Shown here piece after piece: positions 38,384 through 47,160 of a stretch of 64,000 bases of DNA. The DNA is from Pseudoalteromonas espejiana DSM 9414 (GTDB lineage: Bacteria > Pseudomonadota > Gammaproteobacteria > Enterobacterales > Alteromonadaceae). A program made the translations under genes and the position numbers. The DNA lies in assembly GCF_002221525.1 (NCBI RefSeq), contig NZ_CP011028.1:2925001-2989000 (forward strand), given 5' to 3'. The notes under the pieces are model-generated. The model searched no databases. It was not told the DNA's origin and worked only from the letters and a program-made list of their open reading frames with translations. Each line of letters opens with the position of its first letter. Positions within the stretch are counted from its first letter, which is position 1.

Positions 38384-38690
38384 GAGCTTTCCATTTTAGC
38401 TTTGTTGTTTACCAGTATAATCACTAACAATTTTTTAACAAAATATTATTGCTTTACTTGATTTATCTAAACGTTAGTTGCTTAATTTATTAATGCTAAG
38501 TAATACACCATATGACAGTTAAATGATCTGCCTCAAATATAAAAAAATTTACTTTTACATTAAAAATCAGCAGGTAACAGTGCATGACACAGTTACTGTC
38601 ATATGCCAAACTAGCTACTGGCATACTACTGACGGCGTAAAAAATAAAAACAAACGCTAAATTAGCATCATCAACTCAACAAGGATAACG
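38384..38690. promoter_or_regulatory. Regulatory region with paired ATGACA inverted repeats
   Basis: In this 307-base gap, CATATGACAGT (38509-38519) and ACTGTCATATG (38595-38605) are perfect 11-base inverted copies 75 bases apart. The right copy overlaps a tighter palindrome ATGACA-CAGTTAC-TGTCAT. They lie 85-180 bases before the small operon at 38691 and look like operators for a dimeric regulator, possibly its own XRE protein. No ORF is seen here. Confidence 0.55.
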
Positions 38691-39098
38691 ATGATGAAAA
38701 ACGATATATTAAATACAAAAAAGCTTGGTTATAAATTTTACTTTCAAGATGGCGACAATCAAATAGCCTGTTTTGGAAGCTACTTTACTGGTAAAGAAGA
38801 AGTATTTGTAAACGATGACCTATTCAGTAAAAAACGAAATATCAACTGTGCAAGCACACACTCTTTTGATTTTGATGGTTCAAAGTACCAAGTAAAATAT
38901 GACATGCTTAATATACTTACAGGGCGCATGGAGTGCACTCTTTATAAAAACGGTAACGTGATAGACAAACAAGTTCAATGTAGCCTCCCGAACGATCCTA
39001 AAAAGGCAGCATTTTTTATTGCTGGCTGTACATTAGGTGGGGCGGTGTTTGGCTATGCAACGGCAACTATTGTTGAACTATTTGTAGGGAAGCTTTAA
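38691..39098 (+). CDS. Unknown small protein with C-terminal membrane segment
   Basis: A 135-residue protein I do not recognise. Residues 10-105 look beta-rich and soluble (YKFYFQDGDNQIACFGSYF, SFDFDGSKYQVKYDML). A glycine-rich hydrophobic stretch at about 107-130 (AAFFIAGCTLGGAVFGYATATIVELFV) would anchor it in the inner membrane. A start Met pair follows AAGGATAACG. The next gene, a membrane-anchored XRE protein, starts one base after its stop, so the two are co-translated and probably work together. Confidence 0.72.
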   Translation: MMKNDILNTKKLGYKFYFQDGDNQIACFGSYFTGKEEVFVNDDLFSKKRNINCASTHSFDFDGSKYQVKYDMLNILTGRMECTLYKNGNVIDKQVQCSLPNDPKKAAFFIAGCTLGGAVFGYATATIVELFVGKL

Positions 39099-39099
39099 C

Positions 39100-39414
39100 G
39101 TGCAATTAAATCCTACAACAGTTAAATCACTTAGAAATAAGTTAGATTGGACACAGCAACAGCTCGCTGATGCCTGCGATGTAAGCTTACGGACCATTCA
39201 ACGGGTAGAAAAAGAAGGCGCCGCTTCTAAAGAAACCACGATGGCGCTTTGTGCGGTACTTGAAGTACGCCAAGGCGAGCTAATTAAACTTGATGAGCCT
39301 ATAAATGATGACGTTAAAAGTACGCCAACTAAAAGCTTTTTAGCGGGAGTTGTTATTAGTTCTTTAATAAGCTTTGCTCTAGGTGCAGGCTCAGTGCTTT
39401 TAGCCACTAACTAA
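39100..39414 (+). CDS. XRE-type HTH regulator with C-terminal membrane anchor
   Basis: A 104-residue protein starting at GTG. Residues 5-60 are a Cro/CI helix-turn-helix (VKSLRNKLDWTQQQLADACDVSLRTIQRVEKEGAASKETTMALCAVL). A linker follows, then one hydrophobic helix at about 80-100 (FLAGVVISSLISFALGAGSVLLA). A DNA-binding domain tethered to the membrane is unusual for so small a regulator. Coupled to the preceding membrane protein, it may form a signal-responsive pair that acts on the inverted repeats upstream (inference). Confidence 0.85.
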   Translation: MQLNPTTVKSLRNKLDWTQQQLADACDVSLRTIQRVEKEGAASKETTMALCAVLEVRQGELIKLDEPINDDVKSTPTKSFLAGVVISSLISFALGAGSVLLATN

Positions 39415-39438
39415 TGCCCAGTAACTATAATTAAAAAT

Positions 39439-39477
39439 AAAAATGCCCCAGCACTATAAGCACTGGGGCATTTTTTA
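39439..39477 (+). terminator. Bidirectional terminator
   Basis: The stem AAATGCCCCAGTGC-like arms (ATGCCCCAGC..GCACTGGGGCAT) with A and T runs sits between the XRE gene and the convergent M16 peptidase gene. Confidence 0.9.
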
Positions 39478-39499
39478 TATGTTTGAAAAAGAATTTAAA

Positions 39500-42379
39500 T
39501 TACTGAAATACTTTATCTACGGCCATTACTTCAATGTTGTTAGCTGGAATTGCTAACTTGTAATCGGCAATGACTTTATCCTCAGCAACAAGCTCTGCTG
39601 GTTTTTCTGTGTTGTAAACCATTGGCGAGGTTTGCTCTGACGCTAAACGTTTTTTCATGTCTTCGCCGTCACCTGTAATAAACACGTACTGCACGTTTTC
39701 TGTTTGCAGGTTATCTTTGATCACGCGATTAACATCTGCAAGCGTTAGCTTTTCAAGCTTACTGGTTACGTATTTTACAAACGACTCTGTGTTGTAAAAT
39801 TCGCTATCAAGTGCATACCCTAGTTGACGGTTTTGACTTGCAACAAGCTGAGGTACGTAGTTAATTAAAAAGTTACGAGTTGCTTCAAAGTCTTTTTCGG
39901 TTAAGCCATTTTTAATAAGTTTATCAAGCTCAAACAACGCTGTACGCGTTGCAAAGTGTGCATCGTTATTAGAGCGCAGCGGGCGCAACCAAATTTGGAA
40001 TATTTGCTCAGAGCGCCCTAAGTTTGCATCAGGCTTCGTTTGAAACATGCCACGCGGGAAGTATTCAATATACGAGTAATCGCCGTAGTTCATACCACGT
40101 GTTTGACGAATTCGCTCATACAGGTATGAGTTAGAACTACGATGCTCACCAAAGTAAGAGCGCACAAGCCAAAGTGCTGTCCAATCTTCGCTGCTGCGAA
40201 TAGTATCAATTGGGAAACCAAACGATACCGCTGTTGATTGCGCTGACTTTTCAACAATTGTTGCATGATGGCCTTTAAGTTCTGGCGCATCAGGAATACT
40301 TAAACGGCTTTGCTCACCTTTAGGTAAGGTTGCTAAATCACTCATAATATTTGCTTTAAGTGCGTTAGGCACTGCGCCAATTAAACCAAGTGTTAGTTTA
40401 GATTGAGTAAGCTCTGAGTTGTAGAATGCTTTTACATCATCAAGGGTAAGGGCTTCTAAGTCAGAAATATCACCGTAGTTGTAGCTTTCGTATGGATGGC
40501 CTTTATAAAGCGTGCTGTAAAGTACTTCTTTACCTAGCTCTTCATCGTTAGAGGCTTTTAAGCCCGACTTAATACCGTCGATCATTTCTTTTTTAAGGCG
40601 TTTAAAGTCATCCTCTCTAAACCCTGGATTAAGTAACTGATCGCTTATAAGTGCATACCATGTTTCAGCGTTATCTTTATGAATACGCCCTTGGAACGAC
40701 AGCATTTCTTTATCTATTTGATAACCAAAGCTACCCGCAAGTGGATAAAGCGCTTTTTGAATTTCTTTGTAACTAGTACTTTGTGAGCCACCCTGAGCAA
40801 GCATAGCGGCTGTAAGCGCAGCAACCCCTTTTTTACCTTGAGGGTCTGCGGCTGCACCTGTATTGAATAAAAAGTTTACGTCAATCAGCGGCGAGCTATT
40901 CGTTTTATCAAGCACTTTAAATACGGGCGCCTCAGGCGCTTGCTCAAGCTTTGCAACTTCTGCGCTTAAGTTAACCTCTTTTGCAAACCCAGGGGCTTTA
41001 TCAAGTGCCGACATGGTCACGGTTGTACGCGAGTCATCTACAAAGTATTTATTTGCAACCGCTTTAATATCTTGTGCGGTTATGTCGTCGGCTGATTTAT
41101 AAAGCTGATTAATAACCTCTGGATCGCGCTCAAAATGCATGTAACTTGCAAGCGTTGATGCAATCGCTTGAGACGAATCTAAGCCATTAATAAAGCCGTA
41201 TTTAAGGTTAGATTTTAAATCGCTTAGCTTTTTCTCATCAACAAGTTCAGTGCGTGCTTTTGCATAAGTGCGGTTAATTGCATCGCGTGCTTTTGCTAAA
41301 TCTTCTTCGTTTTCTACTTTTACAAATACATGTAATAAGCCAGGATCTTTTGTCTCTGGATTGTAGGTAAACATTTGACTGGCTATTTGTTTATCAACAA
41401 CAAGCTCTTGGTATAAGTCAGAGTTGTTTGAAAAATAAAGCTGTGAGATTAAATCAAGCGCAGCTCTGTCTTTTTTAGCAGGCTCCCAAGCCGCACCTTT
41501 ATACGATACAAGTAACCAATGCCCTGGTAAGGCTTCGTTTTGCTCATGTATATATTTAGGCGCTTGCTGCTTTGGCTCAGCTTTAATATCGGCAACGTAA
41601 TCGCCTTTTTCCCAACCACCCCAATGCTTTTTAACCATTGCCATAGTGGCATTAGGGTCAACATCGCCCACAATCACTAGCGATACATATTCAGGCTTAT
41701 AAAACTTATCAAAAAACTCTTTACCGTACGCCATTTGATCTGGCATGGCTTCTATATCTTCAAAAAAGCCCATAGTGGTATGTTTATAGGTATGCTTATC
41801 AAAGGCTTCTTCGCGAACGGCGCTTAATAACTTACGAATTGGGCTGGCGTTATTTTTTAAATACTCACCTTTAACTGTAAGCGCTTCGGTTCTAAATTGC
41901 TCTTCGGTGTAAGTGAGGTTTTGAAAAATATCGGCTTCAATTTCAAGTACTTTATCAAGGTGCTGCTTTGAAAAGTTTAAATGATAGTTAGTGTAATCGT
42001 TAGTGGTGTATGCACGGTTATCTACGCCTGCATTTTTAAATACAGCGGTGTACTCGTCTTGCGGAAATTTTTTAGAGCCTTTAAACATCATGTGCTCAAA
42101 AAAGTGAGCAAAACCTGTTTTACCTTCTTTTACTTCATTACGCGAACCAACCGATACTGGAATTTGCAGCGAAACTACATCGGGGTAATCGGTTTTAACT
42201 ACCATTACACGTAAGCCGTTATCTAGCTCTTCAATTAAGTATTCTTGCGAAAATACACGCTCATCAGCTTTTGTTGTTTGCTGTTGTTGTGCTGTTTGAG
42301 TGTTTTCGCTTTGCTGTGTTACGCAGCCAGTTAGCGCTAGTGATACCGCTAAGCTTGTTGCTAATAATTTAAATTTCAT
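39500..42379 (-). CDS. M16-family zinc metallopeptidase, lipoprotein
   Basis: A 959-residue pitrilysin/insulinase-type peptidase. A signal peptide with lipobox LTGC (C19) predicts a lipoprotein in the periplasm. The inverted zinc motif HFFEH (H92, E95, H96) in the first half is active, and the distal Glu lies in TEEQFRTEALTVKGEY. The second half (from about residue 500) is the usual non-catalytic M16C repeat. Such marine enzymes probably degrade small peptides in the envelope. It is a single gene with a terminator after it, divergent from the MTHFR-like gene. Confidence 0.94.
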   Translation of the reverse strand: MKFKLLATSLAVSLALTGCVTQQSENTQTAQQQQTTKADERVFSQEYLIEELDNGLRVMVVKTDYPDVVSLQIPVSVGSRNEVKEGKTGFAHFFEHMMFKGSKKFPQDEYTAVFKNAGVDNRAYTTNDYTNYHLNFSKQHLDKVLEIEADIFQNLTYTEEQFRTEALTVKGEYLKNNASPIRKLLSAVREEAFDKHTYKHTTMGFFEDIEAMPDQMAYGKEFFDKFYKPEYVSLVIVGDVDPNATMAMVKKHWGGWEKGDYVADIKAEPKQQAPKYIHEQNEALPGHWLLVSYKGAAWEPAKKDRAALDLISQLYFSNNSDLYQELVVDKQIASQMFTYNPETKDPGLLHVFVKVENEEDLAKARDAINRTYAKARTELVDEKKLSDLKSNLKYGFINGLDSSQAIASTLASYMHFERDPEVINQLYKSADDITAQDIKAVANKYFVDDSRTTVTMSALDKAPGFAKEVNLSAEVAKLEQAPEAPVFKVLDKTNSSPLIDVNFLFNTGAAADPQGKKGVAALTAAMLAQGGSQSTSYKEIQKALYPLAGSFGYQIDKEMLSFQGRIHKDNAETWYALISDQLLNPGFREDDFKRLKKEMIDGIKSGLKASNDEELGKEVLYSTLYKGHPYESYNYGDISDLEALTLDDVKAFYNSELTQSKLTLGLIGAVPNALKANIMSDLATLPKGEQSRLSIPDAPELKGHHATIVEKSAQSTAVSFGFPIDTIRSSEDWTALWLVRSYFGEHRSSNSYLYERIRQTRGMNYGDYSYIEYFPRGMFQTKPDANLGRSEQIFQIWLRPLRSNNDAHFATRTALFELDKLIKNGLTEKDFEATRNFLINYVPQLVASQNRQLGYALDSEFYNTESFVKYVTSKLEKLTLADVNRVIKDNLQTENVQYVFITGDGEDMKKRLASEQTSPMVYNTEKPAELVAEDKVIADYKLAIPANNIEVMAVDKVFQ

Positions 42380-42570
42380 TATTGTCCCTTTTTAAATTGA
42401 GCAAATTTATTGTTAGGTTTATTACTAACTCACATTCGATTATGCCTTAAAGCGAGTAAATGTAAGAGCTTTAGCCCATTTTTTATGTAAACAACTGTGT
42501 CAATCGGCTAATTTATTAAATTATCAGTATGAATATTCCTCATCTTGGTTGAAAAACTTTCATAAAATAA

Positions 42571-42594
42571 ATCTATCTAGACGTCTAAATGGCT
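42571..42594. promoter_or_regulatory. MetJ operator upstream of the MTHFR-like gene
   Basis: Three adjacent octamers: ATCTATCT (4 of 8), a perfect AGACGTCT (42579-42586) and AAATGGCT (5 of 8). They cover the -35 and spacer region of a promoter whose -10 would be TATATT at 42597-42602, 37 bases before the gene, an arrangement suited to repression by MetJ-SAM. Confidence 0.8.
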
Positions 42595-42638
42595 GCTATA
42601 TTAAATTACATAAATTGGACTAAGCTGGAATGAGGATT

Positions 42639-43595
42639 ATGGCTTTATCACTTCAAGAGAAAATAGAAGACACCAAACAAGGTGTTTATCTCATTGGTAC
42701 TACCCCGCCTAAAGTTGGCACCGATAAAGCGCAATTAAAAACCATTGCAGAGAAGCTATTAGGTCGCTTGCACGAAATTGAATACGACGGCGTAATAATT
42801 TACGACATTCAAGACGAAAGCAGCCGCACTAACCAAGCTCGCCCATTTCCGTTTAAGCAAACTGTAGACCCACGTGAATACAGTCAATTACTTCGTAATT
42901 TATCTGCTCAAGATGTAATTACTTATAAAAGCGTGGCGCAACGTGGCGTAGGCGAATTTAAAGAGTGGCTAAGCGAAACTAAAAACGACTACGATTTAAA
43001 AAATGTAGTTTTAGTGGGTAGTCCATCATCGGTGGGTGATATAAAACTAAGCCTACCCGATGCATATAAAACATTGGCAGAGCAAAGTAATGACTTTTTT
43101 TTAGGTGGCGTTACTATTGCAGAACGCCATTCTAGTAAACGAAATGAGCACGAACGCTTAATAGAAAAAACGGCACAAGGTTGCCAGTTTTTTATATCTC
43201 AGGCTGTTTATGATGGGCAAGCCACAATTGATTTAATCACCAGTTACGCGCGTACCTGCAAAGCACAAGGCATTGCTCCAAAACGTATTATTTTAACGTT
43301 TACCCCGTGCGGCGGCGAAAAAACCTTAGACTTTATGCAGTGGTTGGGTATCTCAGTGCCAGAGGCCACTAAATGGCGCATGCTTGATGCAGAAAACACA
43401 TTAAGTGAATCTGTACGTATTTGCCGCGAAAACCTCGACTTAATACTTAAAAGCTGTGCGCATCTTGATGTGCCACTGGGCTTAAATATTGAAAGCTTAA
43501 CAAACCGTAAAGAAGAAATTGACGCATCAATAAACTTATACCGTTTATTAAAAGCGATTATGGAATTAAATCTAGCCGAAAAACAAATCGCTTAA
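42639..43595 (+). CDS. Methylenetetrahydrofolate reductase-like protein under MetJ control
   Basis: A 318-residue TIM-barrel-like protein. It is not canonical E. coli MetF, but the strand-helix pattern (EYDGVIIYDIQDESSRTN, VVLVGSPSS, DFFLGGVTIAERH, QGCQFFISQAVYD, RIILTFTPCG, PLGLNIESL) resembles the MTHFR superfamily, including the divergent MTHFR-like group seen in mycobacteria. Canonical MetF reduces methylene-THF for methionine synthesis. A strong MetJ operator upstream places it in methionine or one-carbon metabolism. ATGs at 42630 and 42639 are both possible; I use the second, which has GAGG before it. A terminator follows. Confidence 0.72.
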   Translation: MALSLQEKIEDTKQGVYLIGTTPPKVGTDKAQLKTIAEKLLGRLHEIEYDGVIIYDIQDESSRTNQARPFPFKQTVDPREYSQLLRNLSAQDVITYKSVAQRGVGEFKEWLSETKNDYDLKNVVLVGSPSSVGDIKLSLPDAYKTLAEQSNDFFLGGVTIAERHSSKRNEHERLIEKTAQGCQFFISQAVYDGQATIDLITSYARTCKAQGIAPKRIILTFTPCGGEKTLDFMQWLGISVPEATKWRMLDAENTLSESVRICRENLDLILKSCAHLDVPLGLNIESLTNRKEEIDASINLYRLLKAIMELNLAEKQIA

Positions 43596-43616
43596 GGCTT
43601 ATTTCCACCCTTTTTG

Positions 43617-43640
43617 GCAAGCCTAATGGCTTGCTTTTTT
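43617..43640 (+). terminator. Terminator of the MTHFR-like gene
   Basis: The stem GCAAGCC-TAAT-GGCTTGC is followed by six T, 21 bases after the stop. Confidence 0.92.
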
Positions 43641-43668
43641 GTTGCTACGCTTAAGTGTACTGTTTTTA

Positions 43669-43828
43669 TACCAATCCGCATAATTAAGTAATCTATTTTG
43701 AGGATGGAAAAGCGTGTTGATAGCAAGGCAAAAAATTCGCTACTTAGTTGTTCTAAATGAGAATTTTTTAACGCAGATAGCGACACGTTTAGCCCCTAAA
43801 AATGATTAAGTATTATTGCAGATTGGTA
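43669..43828. mobile_element. MITE-like long imperfect palindrome
   Basis: A 160-base element bounded by TACCAATCCGCA and its near-complement TGCAGATTGGTA. The two halves pair imperfectly along their whole length (for example GCGTGTTGATAGC with GCTATCTGCGTTA-type arms, and AAAAAATTCGCTACTTAG with the far arm). It has no transposase. Its right end runs into the 3' end of the neighbouring GGDEF gene and supplies that gene's stop codon. I associate such elements with many Pseudoalteromonas genomes (recalled, not checked). Confidence 0.75.
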
Positions 43829-44811
43829 CTATTGTTAAGTTTTTTCTCCTGTTTATAGGCTTGTTTGTTTTTATACATGGCTTGGTCTGCGTCATTGAGT
43901 AATGCATCAAATGGTTGTTTTTGGTTCTCATTAAAGCTGTAACCAATACTAAGAGATAAATCGCAGACACTTTCTTTTATAAGTGCTTTTGAATACTCAG
44001 TGGTAATTTTATCAATAATATAACTAAGCTTACTTTTATCACTTACCTGCATTACAGCCACAAACTCATCGCCCCCTAAACGCCCTACTATATCTGCATC
44101 TCTTAAATGTATTTTTAGAGTATTAGCCAAAATAATTAACGCTTTATCGCCTGCCTCGTGACCGTAAGTATCGTTTAATTTTTTAAAGTCGTTTATATCG
44201 ATAAACAAGCAGCATACGTCAAAGCCTAAACGCAGCGCTAAGTTAAGCTTTTGCTGGGCTAATAAGGTAAGCGCGCGACGGTTATAAATATTTGTGAGTG
44301 AGTCGAGCATTGCTATTTCGCGCATTTGCTCAAAACTGTAAACAAGCGCTAAATCGTCTTCTATTAAATCTCGCAGCTGCTCTATAAGCTCAAAGTATTC
44401 GTTGGTGTAATGTGTTTGCTTTGAATCTTTTAAACACAAGGTGCCAAATACTTCACCTTCAGGCCAATGAATGGGCAAGCCTAGGTAGGATTCAACATTA
44501 TCTTCAATAACCTCCGGCATGGTGCTCCACTGCGCATCATTACTGGCATTATTTACATATAAGGTATTGTTGTTTTCGGCTACGTGTTTACAAAATAGCG
44601 GTGTTTGCGGAGGGAGTATTGGATTGGTTTCAAAATGAGAGCCTTGCTCATTATTTCTAACTACAACCCTAAAGCCCTTGCTTGTTGCTTGAACTATATA
44701 GCAAGTAGGGGCCGAAAAAAGCCCCGTAATAAGATCAATGGTTTTTTGCCATTTATGTAATGATATTTGGCCATCAACACCTGAAAATGCCCATTGATCC
44801 GTTTCAAACAT
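43813..44811 (-). CDS. Diguanylate cyclase with GAF sensor domain
   Basis: A 332-residue protein. Residues 20-165 form a GAF-type domain (TCYIVQATSKGFRVVVRN, YLGLPIHWPEGEVFGTLCLKD). Residues 165-325 are GGDEF with the active GRLGGDEF and the inhibitory RDAD site five residues before it. It should synthesise c-di-GMP in the cytosol. The last residues (TNLQ and the stop) are encoded by the end of a MITE-like element, so the original C-terminus may have been altered. Single gene, no partner. Confidence 0.92.
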   Translation of the reverse strand: MFETDQWAFSGVDGQISLHKWQKTIDLITGLFSAPTCYIVQATSKGFRVVVRNNEQGSHFETNPILPPQTPLFCKHVAENNNTLYVNNASNDAQWSTMPEVIEDNVESYLGLPIHWPEGEVFGTLCLKDSKQTHYTNEYFELIEQLRDLIEDDLALVYSFEQMREIAMLDSLTNIYNRRALTLLAQQKLNLALRLGFDVCCLFIDINDFKKLNDTYGHEAGDKALIILANTLKIHLRDADIVGRLGGDEFVAVMQVSDKSKLSYIIDKITTEYSKALIKESVCDLSLSIGYSFNENQKQPFDALLNDADQAMYKNKQAYKQEKKLNNSTNLQ

Positions 44812-44866
44812 AACTTTACCTCAGCGAGTAGTTAACTTAAGTATAGCCATATAATTGCTATTGAAG

Positions 44867-46117
44867 CTACTTCCTGCGTCGCTTACTAGGTGCTCTTTGC
44901 CCTGTAATTCGCTTTTTGTCACGATCTTTACGCGCTTTGTTAGTGTTTTTACGGTTATCTTTAGGCGGCTTGTTTAAATCTGGCTCGTAGCCCTCTAACC
45001 ATTGTGGTGCCAAACGGGTATCAAGGAGTACTTCAATTTCTTCAAGTAGCCATTGCTCGTCAATACTTACAAGTGACATTGCCAGACCCTGCTCACCTGC
45101 ACGCCCCGTGCGGCCTATGCGGTGTACGTAGTCTTCTGCTATGTATGGCAGCTCAAAGTTTATTACGTATTTAAGCGCAGGAATATCAAGCCCGCGTGCA
45201 GCTACATCGGTGGCAACTAATACCCGTGTAGTGCCTTCTTTAAAGTTTTGTAGTGCACGGTCACGCGCACCTTGCGATTTATCGCCATGAATGGATTCTG
45301 TTTTTAAACCATCTTTACACATTTCTTTGGCAAGCTTATCGGCCATTTGTTTAGTACGCGTAAAAATAAGTACTTGGCGCCAGTTTTTCATGCCAATCAT
45401 GTGCGATACCAGCTCGCGTTTTCGCTCTTCATCTACTGCATAAATAACCTGTTCGACTTCAACCGCAGCCGAGTTACGTTTGTCTACTTCAATCAACTCA
45501 GGGTTTTTAAGTAACTTTTTACTTAGCTCAAACACGCTGTCGTCAAATGTGGCAGAAAACAATAAAGTTTGGCGATCGCCTGGAATGTGGCGCAAAATAC
45601 GTTTTATTTCGTCAATAAAGCCCATGTCGAGCATGCGGTCTGCTTCATCGAATACTAATGAATCAACACTTGAAAGTACCACACTGCCTTTTACTATATG
45701 ATCGAGTAAGCGCCCTGGTGTTGCTACTATCACTTGCGCCGTTTTAAGTGCTTTAATTTGTGGACCAATGCTTGCGCCGCCATACGCTAAAGCACCATTA
45801 ATGTTGCTGCCTTGGGCGTACTTTTCAAAACTTGCAAACACTTGCTGAGCCAGCTCGCGTGTTGGCGTTAAAATGACCATGCGGGCAATGCCTGGTTCAT
45901 CTTTTTTAGGTGTATTTAAAAGCTTATGCAATAGCGGTAATACAAAGGCCGCTGTTTTACCTGTGCCTGTTTGCGCGCTGCCCATTACATCGTTGCCCGC
46001 TAAAATAGGCGGAATGGTTTTAGCCTGAATTGCGGTTGGCGTAGTGTAATTATTTTGCTCAATTGCTGTTAATAATAACGAATCGAGTTTAAGAGATGAG
46101 AACGATGTAGCAGACAT
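44867..46117 (-). CDS. rhlE: DEAD-box ATP-dependent RNA helicase RhlE
   Basis: A 416-residue helicase. Motifs in order are the Q motif TAIQAKTIPPI, motif I AQTGTGKT, Ia PTRELAQQ, II VFDEADRMLDMGF, III SATF, then the second RecA domain with HRIGRTGRAG. The C-terminal tail (about 380-416) is basic and disordered (RKNTNKARKDRDKKRITGQRAPSKRRRK), typical for RNA binding. It remodels structured RNA or ribosome assembly intermediates. RhlE is preferred over RhlB/SrmB by overall pattern and length. Confidence 0.92.
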   Translation of the reverse strand: MSATSFSSLKLDSLLLTAIEQNNYTTPTAIQAKTIPPILAGNDVMGSAQTGTGKTAAFVLPLLHKLLNTPKKDEPGIARMVILTPTRELAQQVFASFEKYAQGSNINGALAYGGASIGPQIKALKTAQVIVATPGRLLDHIVKGSVVLSSVDSLVFDEADRMLDMGFIDEIKRILRHIPGDRQTLLFSATFDDSVFELSKKLLKNPELIEVDKRNSAAVEVEQVIYAVDEERKRELVSHMIGMKNWRQVLIFTRTKQMADKLAKEMCKDGLKTESIHGDKSQGARDRALQNFKEGTTRVLVATDVAARGLDIPALKYVINFELPYIAEDYVHRIGRTGRAGEQGLAMSLVSIDEQWLLEEIEVLLDTRLAPQWLEGYEPDLNKPPKDNRKNTNKARKDRDKKRITGQRAPSKRRRK

Positions 46118-46225
46118 AGGCTTAGCTTTAAAATAACAAAGAGCGCTATTGTACGCACATTACTGTACTGCGTAAATTAACCAGCCCACAAAAGTACTCA
46201 ACCACGCAGCTAACCGACAAGCAAA

Positions 46226-46262
46226 TAAAAAAGGCGCTAAATAACAATGCATTTAGCGCCTT
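46226..46262 (-). terminator. Terminator of the DUF3581 gene
   Basis: Twelve-base perfect arms AAGGCGCTAAAT/ATTTAGCGCCTT with an eight-base loop; on the minus strand it is followed by a T run. It begins 20 bases after the stop at 46282. Confidence 0.88.
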
Positions 46263-46281
46263 CATTTAATTTGATACAGCT

Positions 46282-46983
46282 TTAAGCTGGTTTTAAGGTC
46301 GCTTTTCGCTCATTGTAAAACGCAATTAAGTCATCAACCGTTGCTTGGCAATATTCACGAATACCCGAGACCACCATGTGCTTTTCACCAAAACCGACTT
46401 TTTCGCCGTTTTCTAGTAAATTAAAGCGCAAGGTAATTTTGCCGCGCTTGCCTGTGTATTCAAAACTTGGCTCAGCAAACTCAAGCGTAGGCGCTTGAAT
46501 ATCAATGTTATCAAGGTTAATAATCATCGACTCGTAAATAACCATTGGGCGCGCAGGGTTAATCATCACCTCTTGCTTACCCATTAGTGGAATAATTACA
46601 TGCGGGAAAGCCGCACCAGAAAACTCAACATAGTTTTTTATTAGGCTATTAGTAAGTGTTGGGCATTTACTGGTTTTACCTTCGCGCTTTACCTTTAATA
46701 TAACTTTATCGCCATTGGTTACATCAAACTCGTCATCCCCTTGTGGGAAGTTAAGTTTGGTGTTTTCATCAACCATACCGGCAAAGGTAAATTCCATTCG
46801 CTCACTTATACCATAGCGGTCTAACACTAAAGAAAAAAGTAAGTCTCCTGGCGCGCAAAACTTTTTGGCATCTTTGTCATGAAGTGGATTGTAATCATCG
46901 GCAACACATTTTGCGAAGCGACATCCTTGCTCACGAGAGATAGAAACATAATCAGCGTGCTGCTGAAAGTAAGGACTTAACAT
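46282..46983 (-). CDS. DUF3581 family protein
   Basis: A 233-residue protein of the uncharacterised DUF3581 family, found in marine gammaproteobacteria. The segment FAKCVADDYNPLHDKDAKKFCAPGDLLFSLVL near residue 25 resembles the N/D-P-x-H-x-D catalytic motif of MaoC/hot-dog hydratases, so a hot-dog fold acting on an acyl thioester is plausible (inference). A second beta-rich half follows. Monocistronic, with its own terminator. Confidence 0.85.
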   Translation of the reverse strand: MLSPYFQQHADYVSISREQGCRFAKCVADDYNPLHDKDAKKFCAPGDLLFSLVLDRYGISERMEFTFAGMVDENTKLNFPQGDDEFDVTNGDKVILKVKREGKTSKCPTLTNSLIKNYVEFSGAAFPHVIIPLMGKQEVMINPARPMVIYESMIINLDNIDIQAPTLEFAEPSFEYTGKRGKITLRFNLLENGEKVGFGEKHMVVSGIREYCQATVDDLIAFYNERKATLKPA

Positions 46984-47160
46984 AGTTTGTTCACTGCTTA
47001 AACTGCTTATAACTTACCCATACTACCAGAAAAAATTTAAATAGAGGTCGAATCACTTACAAATTCATACAATTAACTTAAGAGTAAGCATTGCACGCTT
47101 ATGTTTTTGTTAGTAATTTAGTTACATAATTGAAAACTTATTATTAAAGGACTAATTACT

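Noticed and set aside
38384..38690. CRISPR-like or phage attachment interpretation of the repeated CATATGACAGT
   Set aside because: Only two inverted copies and a short palindrome, with no integrase or cas genes; an operator is simpler.
43592..43786. Minus-strand 64-codon frame between the MTHFR-like gene and the GGDEF gene
   Set aside because: It lies mostly within the MITE-like palindrome and the terminator; the frame is open by chance in a repeat.
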